A DNA stretch of 64,000 nucleotides from Methylobacillus rhizosphaerae (GTDB lineage Bacteria; Pseudomonadota; Gammaproteobacteria; Burkholderiales; Methylophilaceae): the NCBI RefSeq assembly GCF_900187985.1, contig NZ_FZOA01000006.1:1-64000 (forward strand). Direction: 5' to 3'. The position numbers and the translations under genes were made by a program. A model generated the notes under the pieces. That model was not told the origin of the DNA. It was given only the letters and a program-made list of their open reading frames with translations, and did no database searches. The first letter of the stretch is position 1. Each line of letters starts with the position of its first letter. Below, piece after piece: positions 7,066 to 14,923 of the stretch.

Positions 7066-7365
7066 CTACATTCTGACGGTGTTTTTGTTAAACACGCTAA
7101 GCGTATAACGGCAAATGCCTTTATCGACCAACGCAGGCGCTTGATACCCAGCCACACTATCGCTCCTGGCTAGACGCCGGCCTTCAATATCCTTGTATCT
7201 GCGCGGCACATCCTGGTTCCGGACACTCAACATATCCTGCTGCAACATTTGCACAGATGTAGCATGCTGACTGCGGCACATTTCAGCAGCCATTACCTGG
7301 CTACCAGCAGCATGAATGACAAATACTATCAATGACAGGATGAGCACACGGAATGTTGATTTCAT
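7066..7365 (-). CDS. Small exported hypothetical protein, 99 aa
   Basis: Residues 1-27 form a Sec signal peptide with probable cleavage after VMA (VMA-AEMC), leaving a mature protein of about 72 residues with two Cys (EMC and GICRYT) that may pair in the periplasm. The mature part is charged and has no recognised domain. The start is supported by an AGAAGGA sequence just upstream. It is transcribed in the same direction as the neighbouring small genes, about 75 bp before the 113-aa gene. Confidence 0.6.
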   Translation of the reverse strand: MKSTFRVLILSLIVFVIHAAGSQVMAAEMCRSQHATSVQMLQQDMLSVRNQDVPRRYKDIEGRRLARSDSVAGYQAPALVDKGICRYTLSVFNKNTVRM

Positions 7366-7520
7366 TTCCTTCTCCCAAAGTCATACCAGATATTTATTGT
7401 TTGTCTGCTGACCGGGCCATGCCCGATCAAGCAGATATATCACCATGATAGTCAATCACATCATGACCTCTCATAGGACAGAATTACCACTTTGCGTCGG
7501 ATGGTGCTGACACATTCAGC

Positions 7521-7544
7521 AAGGTCTCCATATTCGGAGACCTT
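7521..7544. repeat. Hairpin downstream of the 23-aa gene
   Basis: Perfect 9-bp arms AAGGTCTCC and GGAGACCTT with a 6-nt loop. No T-tract follows in either direction, so it may be an mRNA 3' structure rather than an intrinsic terminator. Function unknown. Confidence 0.4.
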
Positions 7545-7561
7545 GGTCCTTATCAGCAATA

Positions 7562-7633
7562 TTAGAAAACCAGCCAGATCAGCACCAGAACAATGACAGG
7601 CACTCCCAGCAACCATGCGATGATATAAGGCAT
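7562..7633 (-). CDS. 23-aa single-helix membrane peptide
   Basis: MPYIIAWLLGVPVIVLVLIW followed by LVF and a TAA stop: almost the entire peptide is one transmembrane helix with a Gly-Val-Pro kink. A strong Shine-Dalgarno (AAAGGAGAG) sits 4-8 bp before the ATG, good evidence for translation of so short a frame. It begins 18 bp after the end of the larger membrane-protein gene and is probably cotranscribed with it. Similar very short hydrophobic peptides occur beside stress-related membrane genes in proteobacteria, but I cannot name a family. Confidence 0.6.
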   Translation of the reverse strand: MPYIIAWLLGVPVIVLVLIWLVF

Positions 7634-7651
7634 TTTCTCTCCTTTATATTG

Positions 7652-8542
7652 TCAATATGTGTTCTTAGTTGAAACGTGCACCACACCACGCGCCGTTAAC
7701 ACACCGGCGAAAACCGCGGCGACGAGACTCACCAGGAAGCCCAATGTCGCCCATAGGGCAAACCTGGCTGTCATTTCGGCAACCTTGTCCGCAGCAGCCT
7801 TGGCCTTTTCCTTGCTGGCAACATAGGCGTCTTCCAGTTTGGTGACCTCCGCATCAGCCTGCTCCCTGGAAACACCGGCTGCATCAGCCAGGGTGCTGAC
7901 TACACGATCCCGGTCTATTGTCCTGCTTTCAGCATCACCACTGCTTAAGTAACGTGTTAATGCATGCCAGTAGGCACCACGCTTACTTCTACCCTGGTGT
8001 TCATCAGTCACTTGCTGGTCAATACTTTCCCTGGCATTGCGGAAAAACGCTTCCACTTCCCGTTTCATATCCCTCCCCATCTCAGGTCCGGTATTAGTGG
8101 CGAGCAACGCTCCACCGGCAATCGCTCCGTTGCCTGCAAGACCGATAGCTCCGGCCGTGGTCTTGAACGCGCCACCAGCAAGATTGGTAAAGACGCAAGC
8201 CCCAGCGATAGTCGCCAACGCCCAGATTACGATACCCATTAACGCACCTCGGCAACGTGTAATCTCACCTGCCGATAACACCGCAACAATGGTGCCAGCC
8301 GTCAGTGACAATATCCAGGACACAATCCACCATAAAGAAGCCCCAATGCCAAAAGCCTGAGCTGATGGCGTCTCCCCTGTATTAACGGGCTCAACAAAGC
8401 TGAAACCTATACCTGTCCCCAGCAGGCTCAGCACTAACTGTATGGCAATGGCCACAGCCAGCCCGGCCAGAATCGCACGCCATGAAATGGGCAATATAAT
8501 CCACTCTTCCCGTGTTGATGCCTCGCTATGCAACGTTGCCAT
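7652..8542 (-). CDS. Multi-pass membrane protein, glycine/alanine-rich, unknown function
   Basis: 296-aa membrane protein; start placed at the ATG preceded by GAGGAGG (spacing 5), not at an earlier in-frame codon. It has about four N-terminal hydrophobic segments (residues ~20-155, with GTGIGFSF and NLAGGAFKTTAGAIG), a soluble charged region of ~100 residues (RDRVVSTLADAAGVSREQA, then a helical KAKAAADK stretch) and a last membrane hairpin (LGFLVSLVAAVFAGVLTARG). The soluble part resembles regions in membrane proteins loosely annotated as PhnA-like, but I would not assign a role. The 23-aa peptide follows directly. Confidence 0.65.
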   Translation of the reverse strand: MATLHSEASTREEWIILPISWRAILAGLAVAIAIQLVLSLLGTGIGFSFVEPVNTGETPSAQAFGIGASLWWIVSWILSLTAGTIVAVLSAGEITRCRGALMGIVIWALATIAGACVFTNLAGGAFKTTAGAIGLAGNGAIAGGALLATNTGPEMGRDMKREVEAFFRNARESIDQQVTDEHQGRSKRGAYWHALTRYLSSGDAESRTIDRDRVVSTLADAAGVSREQADAEVTKLEDAYVASKEKAKAAADKVAEMTARFALWATLGFLVSLVAAVFAGVLTARGVVHVSTKNTY

Positions 8543-8774
8543 CTTTGCCTCCTCATTAATCATGATGTTGTATTCAGCCTTGAACTGGCGTGAGTTGTAG
8601 CGTATGGAAAGCAGGCGCCTGCTGTCATAGGCAAAGCACCTCAATTATTGTCAGCGCCATCCTACAAGAGTAGTCCCCCGGATTTTTCTGACATACTCGT
8701 ACTACATTGTCCTATAGCAGGGAATACAAAACAGCATCATGCTGATCGGCTATACCATAGATCATTGATACGCC

Positions 8775-9419
8775 ATGAAAAGGATCGCGTTGATCAGCGA
8801 AAACCGTCTGATCAATTACTCACTTTTACATCTGCTATCCAGACATAACGACTTGCAGATCCAGAATATTTATCCAGGTCTGGACGCCTGCACACAGAAA
8901 CATCTACTTGCCAGACACCATGACCTGGTGGTTATCAGCCTTGCTCCCTACAGATCTGATGCACTGGAATTGCTCGCTCACCTGCAGGATATTACAGCGC
9001 GGATTCCGCTGCTGATCTTAAGCAATGGAGAAGACAGACACCTGCTGCGCAATTTCATCCGAGGCGGTTGTAAGGGATATCTGGAGAAAGACGCAACAGC
9101 AGAAGACTTTATGCAAGCTGTTACCGACATCTGTGCCGGCAGGCATTATCTACCTGGCAGGCTGGAACCTGGACACTTGCTGCACGGCACGCCGCTGCCG
9201 CACGATCAACTTTCCAGGCGTGAGCTCCAGGTATTTCTGAAACTGATCCAGTGCAAACCCATTGTCATGGTCGCACGTGAACTTGACGTCAGCCCGAGTG
9301 CGGTCAGTGTATTTCGCAATCGGGTCTTGAAAAAGCTGAACTCACGAAGTAATGCAGATTTTATTTTTTATGCGCTGCAACACCATTTGCTGCGTGTGCC
9401 GGTATCACCATCACATTGA
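8775..9419 (+). CDS. NarL/LuxR-type response regulator with degenerate receiver
   Basis: 214-aa protein: receiver domain (1-120) and C-terminal GerE/LuxR helix-turn-helix (about 148-208; LSRRELQVF, VARELDVSPSAVSVFRNRVL). The receiver is atypical: the expected phospho-acceptor Asp is Ser55 (DLVVISLAP) and the acidic pocket is Ser8-Glu9, although the conserved Ser (LLILSNG) and Lys (CKGYLEKD) remain. It probably acts without phosphorylation or through another input. No histidine kinase is adjacent. It is the closest candidate regulator for the TTTCCTA-type sites at 2530 and 6054, an inference. Confidence 0.85.
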   Translation: MKRIALISENRLINYSLLHLLSRHNDLQIQNIYPGLDACTQKHLLARHHDLVVISLAPYRSDALELLAHLQDITARIPLLILSNGEDRHLLRNFIRGGCKGYLEKDATAEDFMQAVTDICAGRHYLPGRLEPGHLLHGTPLPHDQLSRRELQVFLKLIQCKPIVMVARELDVSPSAVSVFRNRVLKKLNSRSNADFIFYALQHHLLRVPVSPSH

Positions 9420-9430
9420 GGTTGGAAAAA

Positions 9431-9456
9431 AACAAGCCGGGCATGCCCGGCTTGTT
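9431..9456. terminator. Bidirectional terminator
   Basis: Twelve-base arms AACAAGCCGGGC and GCCCGGCTTGTT meet with only AT between them, flanked by an A-run on the left. It separates the convergent response-regulator and sugar-dehydrogenase genes. Confidence 0.8.
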
Positions 9457-9462
9457 TACTGA

Positions 9463-10728
9463 CTACTCCATCCAGAGGAATTGATCATTGTCGGTTTTCA
9501 TGAAAAACCGGCCATTTTTGTCAATCTTGAGTACGCGGATACGGTATTCGCGCAATACAGGTTCAGCATACACGAGCCGCTCGCCTTCCTTGCGCATGTA
9601 CAGCAGGCTGTTGTCTGCCATTCCCGCCACAAAGAAACCATCTTCCCAATATTCATTCTTTCCTGTCCGGGGATACTTGGCAATTGCACCCACCCCTACC
9701 GATGGCAGGAACGCAAATGCTGGCTTCTCGAAATTCTCATGCGAGTTGTAATTGTTGCCGTAATAGTTACCCATGCCTTCGCGCTCATACAATGTGCCAT
9801 AACTCACCACAGGCCAGCCATAGTTCTTGCCCTGTTTGATGAGGTTGATTTCATCCCCACCCTTGGGACCATGCTCTGTTTCCCACAGCTCATTACTTTC
9901 ACGGTCAAAATACAAACCACCAGAAGGAGAGCGCAAACCGGTGGCATAAATTTCAGCACTGAAATCCCTGAGGTTGATCTTGATCATTTTACCTAAGGCG
10001 GTATCCGGATTCTGTACTCCATCCGGTTTGGAAAAATCGCCTACACTGAGGAACATGGTATGGTCATCAGCCCCCAGCACCAGCTTCCCTCCCACCTGGT
10101 GTCCAAGGAAAGGCTCCTTTACAGCAGGATAAGTGAGGAAAATATCACGACGGAAAGTCAACTCGGAGTTTTCCTGGTCCAGCTCGAATGCAGACACAGC
10201 AAGCCTGGCACCATTTGCCTCGTGATCCCAGGTAGTATAAGCAAGATACAGTGTGTTCCCGACCAGCAGGGAATCCTTTACGCCAGCAAGTTCCCTACAG
10301 TAGACCAGGCCGTCATACTCATCACCCTTACTCTCCTCGCGCGGGGAAGTCTCGGGTTTGCTGATCGTATCGGCATGCTTGGTGATTTCAATATCACCGG
10401 ATGCATTGATCTGCGTGAAATACACTTCTCCACACTTGGTAATGAACAGGAAACGCTTGTTACCCAGCATTTCGAAAGGCCCGGTAGGATATTGATCGCT
10501 GAATGGCAATTCACGCACTTGCAGATCTTCATTGCCAAAAATCGAGCTCAGTTTTACCTGGCGGGCATCTGGCACGATTTCATCGACATCCACTTCCGCG
10601 AAATAGCCCTGGCCGAACGGCCACCATTGCATGTGATACTGATAGGCGCCAACAAAAAACAGGATGGCTCCCAACAGAATCGCCAGTAGTATAAAAAGAA
10701 GCTTTCTTGATTTTCTTAAAATGCTCAT
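9463..10728 (-). CDS. Membrane-anchored PQQ-dependent sugar dehydrogenase (GSDH family)
   Basis: 421-aa protein of the glucose/sorbosone dehydrogenase (PF07995) family, periplasmic six-bladed propellers oxidising aldoses with PQQ. Residues 9-29 are a single N-terminal membrane anchor (KLLFILLAILLGAILFFVG), so the enzyme faces the periplasm. Hallmarks: LGKMIKINL, YATGLRSPSGGLYFD and the signature ETEHGPKGGDEINLI followed by KNYGWPVVSYG. The substrate is unknown. It is convergent with the response regulator and appears monocistronic. Confidence 0.85.
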   Translation of the reverse strand: MSILRKSRKLLFILLAILLGAILFFVGAYQYHMQWWPFGQGYFAEVDVDEIVPDARQVKLSSIFGNEDLQVRELPFSDQYPTGPFEMLGNKRFLFITKCGEVYFTQINASGDIEITKHADTISKPETSPREESKGDEYDGLVYCRELAGVKDSLLVGNTLYLAYTTWDHEANGARLAVSAFELDQENSELTFRRDIFLTYPAVKEPFLGHQVGGKLVLGADDHTMFLSVGDFSKPDGVQNPDTALGKMIKINLRDFSAEIYATGLRSPSGGLYFDRESNELWETEHGPKGGDEINLIKQGKNYGWPVVSYGTLYEREGMGNYYGNNYNSHENFEKPAFAFLPSVGVGAIAKYPRTGKNEYWEDGFFVAGMADNSLLYMRKEGERLVYAEPVLREYRIRVLKIDKNGRFFMKTDNDQFLWME

Positions 10729-10970
10729 TGAGTGCTGCCTTATTCATGTCAATTAATACGGGAGTTTTCTGCAGCAGATCTCCCTTTTCAACAGACAATT
10801 GCGTCCAAAACACCGTGGGAGAATATCCATGTTGCGCCCCTGAGTGTAATGGTGTGCCTGCGCTATGAGTTTGAGGACATGCATCGCATTTCCTGCATGA
10901 TTCCCAGGCTAATACTAGCAGAGTCCTGCAAACCTCCCTATCAAAACACCCTTGAACCTGCCGGTGTCAA

Positions 10971-12038
10971 TTATTGCCAGCTATATCCCAAGCCAAAGAT
11001 CAAAGCACTATCCACGCTCTTGCGGCCTTCTGCCGGCTGACCAGCCCAATCCAGATTGTACTGAATGGAAGCATTGAAATTCTCGATAATCGGGAACCTC
11101 AGGCCAGTTTTGGTAAAGGCCAGCGCATTACTGGCGCTATCCAGTCCCAGCAACACTTCATGTTCGTGGAAGAACTGGGTATTACCACCCAAGATACGCT
11201 GATCATATTTCACCGCCCAGCGTGCGCCAGGATAACTTTCATTCTCGGCATCATAATAATTGACGGTCACATAATTCAAACCACCTTCGATGAACAGATT
11301 GAGGTCTGGTCGCTCATATACCTGGTAACCGCTACCCACACCGGTCATGGTACGGAGCTTGATATCGCGGAACTTGTCATTTTCCAACGTATTGTTGGCG
11401 TAGACATACCACTTCTTGCTGATAAAACGGTCCAGTTTGATTGAAGAGCGGTTATTGAACTGAGTGTTATATCCATCGCTAGTAGCACGGTTCACTACCG
11501 CTGCCACAGTCAAACGATGATTCAAGGTACGTGCTATCGACTCACCATCCAGCCTCAGTGTTGTCGTATCTGTATTCCCTTGGGTAATGGATCCACCCAG
11601 GTTGATACGCCCGCTCCAGTTGACACCAACACCGGACAACTCCGGTGTTGCATTGATATACATCAGGTCAGACAAGGGAATTTCTTTGGTCTGAGCTTCG
11701 CTATTTTCTTGCTGCTCTTGTTGCGCCAACTGAATGGTTGCCTTGCCTGCCTCATTACTTTCAATGGGTGTCTTGATATTGGTACGGTCCGTCAATGTCA
11801 CGGCCAGTGGCTCATCTGTCTTGATTGTTTCAATTTCGGACCAGGTAATCTGGATATCCCCGGCATAGGAAGTCTTGAATACCACTTTTTCGTCTAGTTT
11901 TCTGAGCACTTTTCCGGTAATCACGTCACCATTCTTGAGACGTACTTCATCGGCCTCCGCAGACAATGACAATAATCCGAGACTTACCATCCATGCACTC
12001 ACAACTACCCATTTGATTCCCACTATGCGACTCAACAC
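10971..12038 (-). CDS. DUF481 family outer-membrane protein
   Basis: 355-aa protein with a signal peptide (about 1-28, cleavage near SAEADE), an N-terminal small beta region (EVRLKNGDVITGKVLRKLDEKV) and a C-terminal beta-barrel-like part of DUF481 (YdiY type): alternating aromatic strands such as WYVYANNTLENDKFRDIKLR and FNASIQYNLDW, ending in a terminal aromatic (YSWQ) suited to outer-membrane insertion. DUF481 proteins are often salt-induced outer-membrane proteins of unknown function. It is transcribed alone. Confidence 0.82.
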   Translation of the reverse strand: MLSRIVGIKWVVVSAWMVSLGLLSLSAEADEVRLKNGDVITGKVLRKLDEKVVFKTSYAGDIQITWSEIETIKTDEPLAVTLTDRTNIKTPIESNEAGKATIQLAQQEQQENSEAQTKEIPLSDLMYINATPELSGVGVNWSGRINLGGSITQGNTDTTTLRLDGESIARTLNHRLTVAAVVNRATSDGYNTQFNNRSSIKLDRFISKKWYVYANNTLENDKFRDIKLRTMTGVGSGYQVYERPDLNLFIEGGLNYVTVNYYDAENESYPGARWAVKYDQRILGGNTQFFHEHEVLLGLDSASNALAFTKTGLRFPIIENFNASIQYNLDWAGQPAEGRKSVDSALIFGLGYSWQ

Positions 12039-12415
12039 TCATCCTCTCCAGCCGTTTGTTCAGAAAATAAACAGCTTGTTATTCGTTAACTATCTTAATC
12101 AAAGACTCATCGATGTCAGCCATCTACCAGGCACAATTATCCCCGGTCACTCGATACAACTTGGCCAAACCATTTTGCGGTTGGCAGGTCGCCTACCTGT
12201 CTTCCCGAATTGACTCGCCTACCCCGACAACAGATAGCACGAATGAAAAAATACTCACAAACACTCTTACTATTTTAGTATCCAATTCCGCTTAGGCGCA
12301 AACCAGAGAAAATCAGGAACAATTTCTCATACAGGAATTTCACTTGCCATACGGATCCCCATACACTGGAATGAATATGCGAAAATAACTCATCAAGCGA
12401 CTAAGGAAAACCTGC
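12039..12415. other. Intergenic region between divergent genes
   Basis: 377 bp hold the promoters of the DUF481 gene (-) and the small exported-protein gene (+). A 60-codon frame at 12113-12295 lacks a ribosome binding site and protein-like composition. A short symmetric ACTATTTTAGT occurs near 12269. Nothing else is supported. Confidence 0.4.
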
Positions 12416-12844
12416 ATGTACAAGCTACACACCCTGACTGCCATTGCGCTATTGCTACAAAACGCTGCAGCATTTGCAATATGCAAGGACTATGGCAATT
12501 TCACCCCTGAGGCTGACAGCCCAATCATTGGTGGAGTGGCATTTGCAGATTATAAAGACGACAAGATAGACGCTTATTTCTTCGGGGAAATGTGCTGGAC
12601 TGCATCCGAGATTGCAGAGGAAGGCAATCGACGCATTTTTTACAAGCTGATTGCCAGCCATGATGCCAATGGTCGCATCGCAGGCTATGTGCCGCTGGCT
12701 GAATCTGCCCCAAGTATGTTCACCTGTCCACCACACAGCGTCCAGTCTACGGCAGATGGCTATTTCGACCATATAGATGGTGCAAAACCCGGCTTTCATA
12801 CCTTTATCTGCACCTCACAGCCCCAAACTCCTCATCCAGACTGA
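12416..12844 (+). CDS. Small exported hypothetical protein, 142 aa
   Basis: Residues 1-20 are a signal peptide (LTAIALLLQNAAAFA), leaving a ~120-residue periplasmic protein with four Cys (AICKDY, EMCWTA, FTCPPH, FICTSQ) that could make two disulfides. Many acidic residues and short beta-type segments; no family recognised. AAGGA lies 8 bp before the ATG. It precedes the DAHP synthase gene by ~140 bp and is probably a separate unit. Confidence 0.65.
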   Translation: MYKLHTLTAIALLLQNAAAFAICKDYGNFTPEADSPIIGGVAFADYKDDKIDAYFFGEMCWTASEIAEEGNRRIFYKLIASHDANGRIAGYVPLAESAPSMFTCPPHSVQSTADGYFDHIDGAKPGFHTFICTSQPQTPHPD

Positions 12845-12907
12845 GTCTGGCGAGCAGGATTGCGTGAGTGCCGGGCACAAACCCGGGCATGAATACCCGC
12901 ATAAAGT

Positions 12908-12913
12908 TATAAT
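12908..12913 (+). promoter_or_regulatory. aroG: Possible -10 hexamer before aroG
   Basis: A perfect TATAAT stands 69 bp before the chosen start of the DAHP synthase gene. The -35 region is weak. No leader peptide rich in aromatic residues and no attenuator hairpin is seen between it and the gene. Confidence 0.35.
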
Positions 12914-12981
12914 AATCAACTTTTTTACCATATCAGTGCCGTGCCATGCCTGGTTACCCTCCGGGCAACGATGAGAAAAGA

Positions 12982-14064
12982 ATGAGTCCATACCAGAAAA
13001 TTGCGACTGATGACGTACGCATCAAGGAAATCAAGGAGCTGAGATTACCGTCTGAGTTACTTGAAGCGCTGCCAGCCAGCAGCTCTGCCACTGACAATAT
13101 CGTGGCAACTCGCAGCACCATCCATAAAATCCTGCACAGTGCGGATGACAGGCTTCTGGTCATCATCGGCCCCTGTTCCATTCATGACTACGATGCCGGA
13201 GTGGAATATGCGCGCCGCCTCGTGGCCTTGCGCCCCCGCTTTGAACACGACCTCCTGCTCGTCATGCGAGTATATTTCGAAAAGCCACGCACGACCGTCG
13301 GCTGGAAAGGGCTGATCAACGACCCTGACCTGGATGGCAGTTATCGCATCAACGAAGGTCTGGAACTGGCCCGCCGCTTCCTGCTAGACGTCAACTCACT
13401 CGGCATGCCGGCTGGCACTGAATTTCTGGATGTCATCACACCACAATATACAGCCGACCTGGTCAGCTGGGGTGCCATTGGCGCCCGGACCACGGAATCC
13501 CAGATCCACCGTGAACTGGCATCAGGCCTGTCCTGTCCGGTTGGATTCAAGAATGGCACTGATGGCAACGTCCGCATTGCCGTGGACGCCATCAAGGCTG
13601 CTGCCAGTCCGCATCACTTCCTGTCGGTCACCAAGGAAGGGCGCTCTGCCATCATCTCCACCAGCGGCAACGAAGACTGCCATGTCATCCTGCGTGGCGG
13701 TAAAGTGCCAAACTACGATGCAGCCAGCGTCGAATCAGCTGCACGCGAGCTGGCCAACGCCAGTCTGGCTCCCAAAGTCATGATCGATTGCTCCCATGCC
13801 AACAGCCTGAAACAGTTCAAGCGCCAGATTGATGTCATTGCGGATGTATCCGCGCAGATTGCCAGCGGTGATGACCGCATTGTCGGTGTCATGATTGAAT
13901 CACACCTGAACGAAGGCAGGCAGGACCTTATTCCAGGATGCTCGCTTGAATATGGAAAATCCATTACCGATGCCTGCCTGGGCTGGGACGACTCCATCAC
14001 CCTGCTAGACACGCTGGCCGAAAGTGTACGCCAACGCCGCAAACACCAAGCAGAAGCTGAATAA
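12982..14064 (+). CDS. aroG: 3-deoxy-7-phosphoheptulonate synthase (DAHP synthase, class I)
   Basis: Condenses phosphoenolpyruvate with erythrose 4-phosphate, the first step of the shikimate pathway. The 360-aa product carries the AroF/G/H hallmarks: IIGPCSIHD, MRVYFEKPRTTVGWKGLIND, AGTEFLDVITPQY, GARTTESQIHRELASGL, PVGFKNGTDG and IDCSHANS. The start at 12982 gives the family's usual length (about 350); an earlier in-frame ATG at 12946 adds 12 residues and has no ribosome binding site. Isozyme type (Phe-, Tyr- or Trp-sensitive) cannot be decided from sequence alone. Confidence 0.93.
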   Translation: MSPYQKIATDDVRIKEIKELRLPSELLEALPASSSATDNIVATRSTIHKILHSADDRLLVIIGPCSIHDYDAGVEYARRLVALRPRFEHDLLLVMRVYFEKPRTTVGWKGLINDPDLDGSYRINEGLELARRFLLDVNSLGMPAGTEFLDVITPQYTADLVSWGAIGARTTESQIHRELASGLSCPVGFKNGTDGNVRIAVDAIKAAASPHHFLSVTKEGRSAIISTSGNEDCHVILRGGKVPNYDAASVESAARELANASLAPKVMIDCSHANSLKQFKRQIDVIADVSAQIASGDDRIVGVMIESHLNEGRQDLIPGCSLEYGKSITDACLGWDDSITLLDTLAESVRQRRKHQAEAE

Positions 14065-14077
14065 GCCACTGCCTGCC

Positions 14078-14620
14078 ATGTCACCATCCGCTGCATCCTG
14101 GCGCCTGATGCAGCCAGGCGACCTGCCGGATGTACTCCGGATCGCCGCCCAAGTACACCCAGACTACCCTGAACATGCGGATGTGTTCATCGAACGCCAG
14201 CAGCTCTACTCACAAGGCTGCTGGGTCAGGCAACACGGAACCCACCTGTATGGCTACCTGCTCAGCCATCCTTGGTTACTAGGTCATCCACCTGCACTCA
14301 ACACCAAACTGCACACATTGCCTGACAAAGCGGATAGCTACTACCTGCATGACATTGCCTTGCTCCCTGCCGCACGGGGCTCAGGAGCTGCAAGCCAGAT
14401 CATTGCACAGCTATGTTCACAAGCACTGGCTGAAAACCTGACCACCTTATCACTGGTTGCCGTCAACCAATCTACCGACTTCTGGCAGCGTCATGCTTTC
14501 CAGCCTGCCAATCACCTGGTGCCCGCGGGGAAACTGCACAGTTACAGCCGTGATGCGTGTTACTTGGTGCGTACAGTGACCAACACGCACCGTACAATGA
14601 TGAAAAATATGACAGACTAG
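14078..14620 (+). CDS. GNAT-family N-acetyltransferase
   Basis: 180-aa GCN5-related acetyltransferase. The acetyl-CoA binding motif is seen as YYLHDIALLPAARGSGAASQ (motif A) followed by the helix IIAQLCSQAL and strand TTLSLVAVNQSTDFW and HAFQ. Starts 14 bp after the DAHP synthase stop and is very likely cotranscribed. The chosen ATG is followed by SPSAASWRLMQPGD, a normal GNAT N-terminus; an earlier in-frame ATG overlaps aroG. Substrate unknown. Confidence 0.85.
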   Translation: MSPSAASWRLMQPGDLPDVLRIAAQVHPDYPEHADVFIERQQLYSQGCWVRQHGTHLYGYLLSHPWLLGHPPALNTKLHTLPDKADSYYLHDIALLPAARGSGAASQIIAQLCSQALAENLTTLSLVAVNQSTDFWQRHAFQPANHLVPAGKLHSYSRDACYLVRTVTNTHRTMMKNMTD

Positions 14621-14715
14621 TAATAATAGGCAATCAAACCAATCGCTACGCACATAGCCCCGCATATTTACGCGGATATCACTGCACATGTTCAAGGTTG
14701 GACTATATGAAATGA

Positions 14716-14745
14716 AAAAGGGTTAGCTTTGCAGCTAACCCTTTT
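14716..14745. terminator. Bidirectional terminator
   Basis: Thirteen-base arms (14716-14728 and 14733-14745, reading AAAAGGGTTAGCT and its complement) with a 4-nt loop. It serves the aroG-GNAT transcript (+) and the tRNA-Lys transcript (-). Confidence 0.85.
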
Positions 14746-14753
14746 AATATTCC

Positions 14754-14829
14754 TGGTGGGCTGTACGGGGTTCGAACCTGTGACAAACGGATTAAAAGTC
14801 CGCTGCTCTACCAACTGAGCTAACAGCCC
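14754..14829 (-). tRNA. tRNA-Lys(TTT)
   Basis: 76-nt cloverleaf on the minus strand: acceptor GGGCTGT pairs with ACAGCCC, D arm AGCTCAGTTGGTAGAGC, anticodon loop CTTTTAA with anticodon TTT, T arm with GTTCGAACCCC, discriminator A and an encoded CCA. A strong terminator follows 8 bp downstream. The gene appears intact, with no sign of an inserted element. Confidence 0.96.
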
Positions 14830-14923
14830 TGAGATGTACTAGTCATCCCGGAAAGCGCGCAATTATGAAGAAAAGTACTGCTGACGTCAATGCCGGATTG
14901 AAAATTTATTGCTGTCGCCAGTT

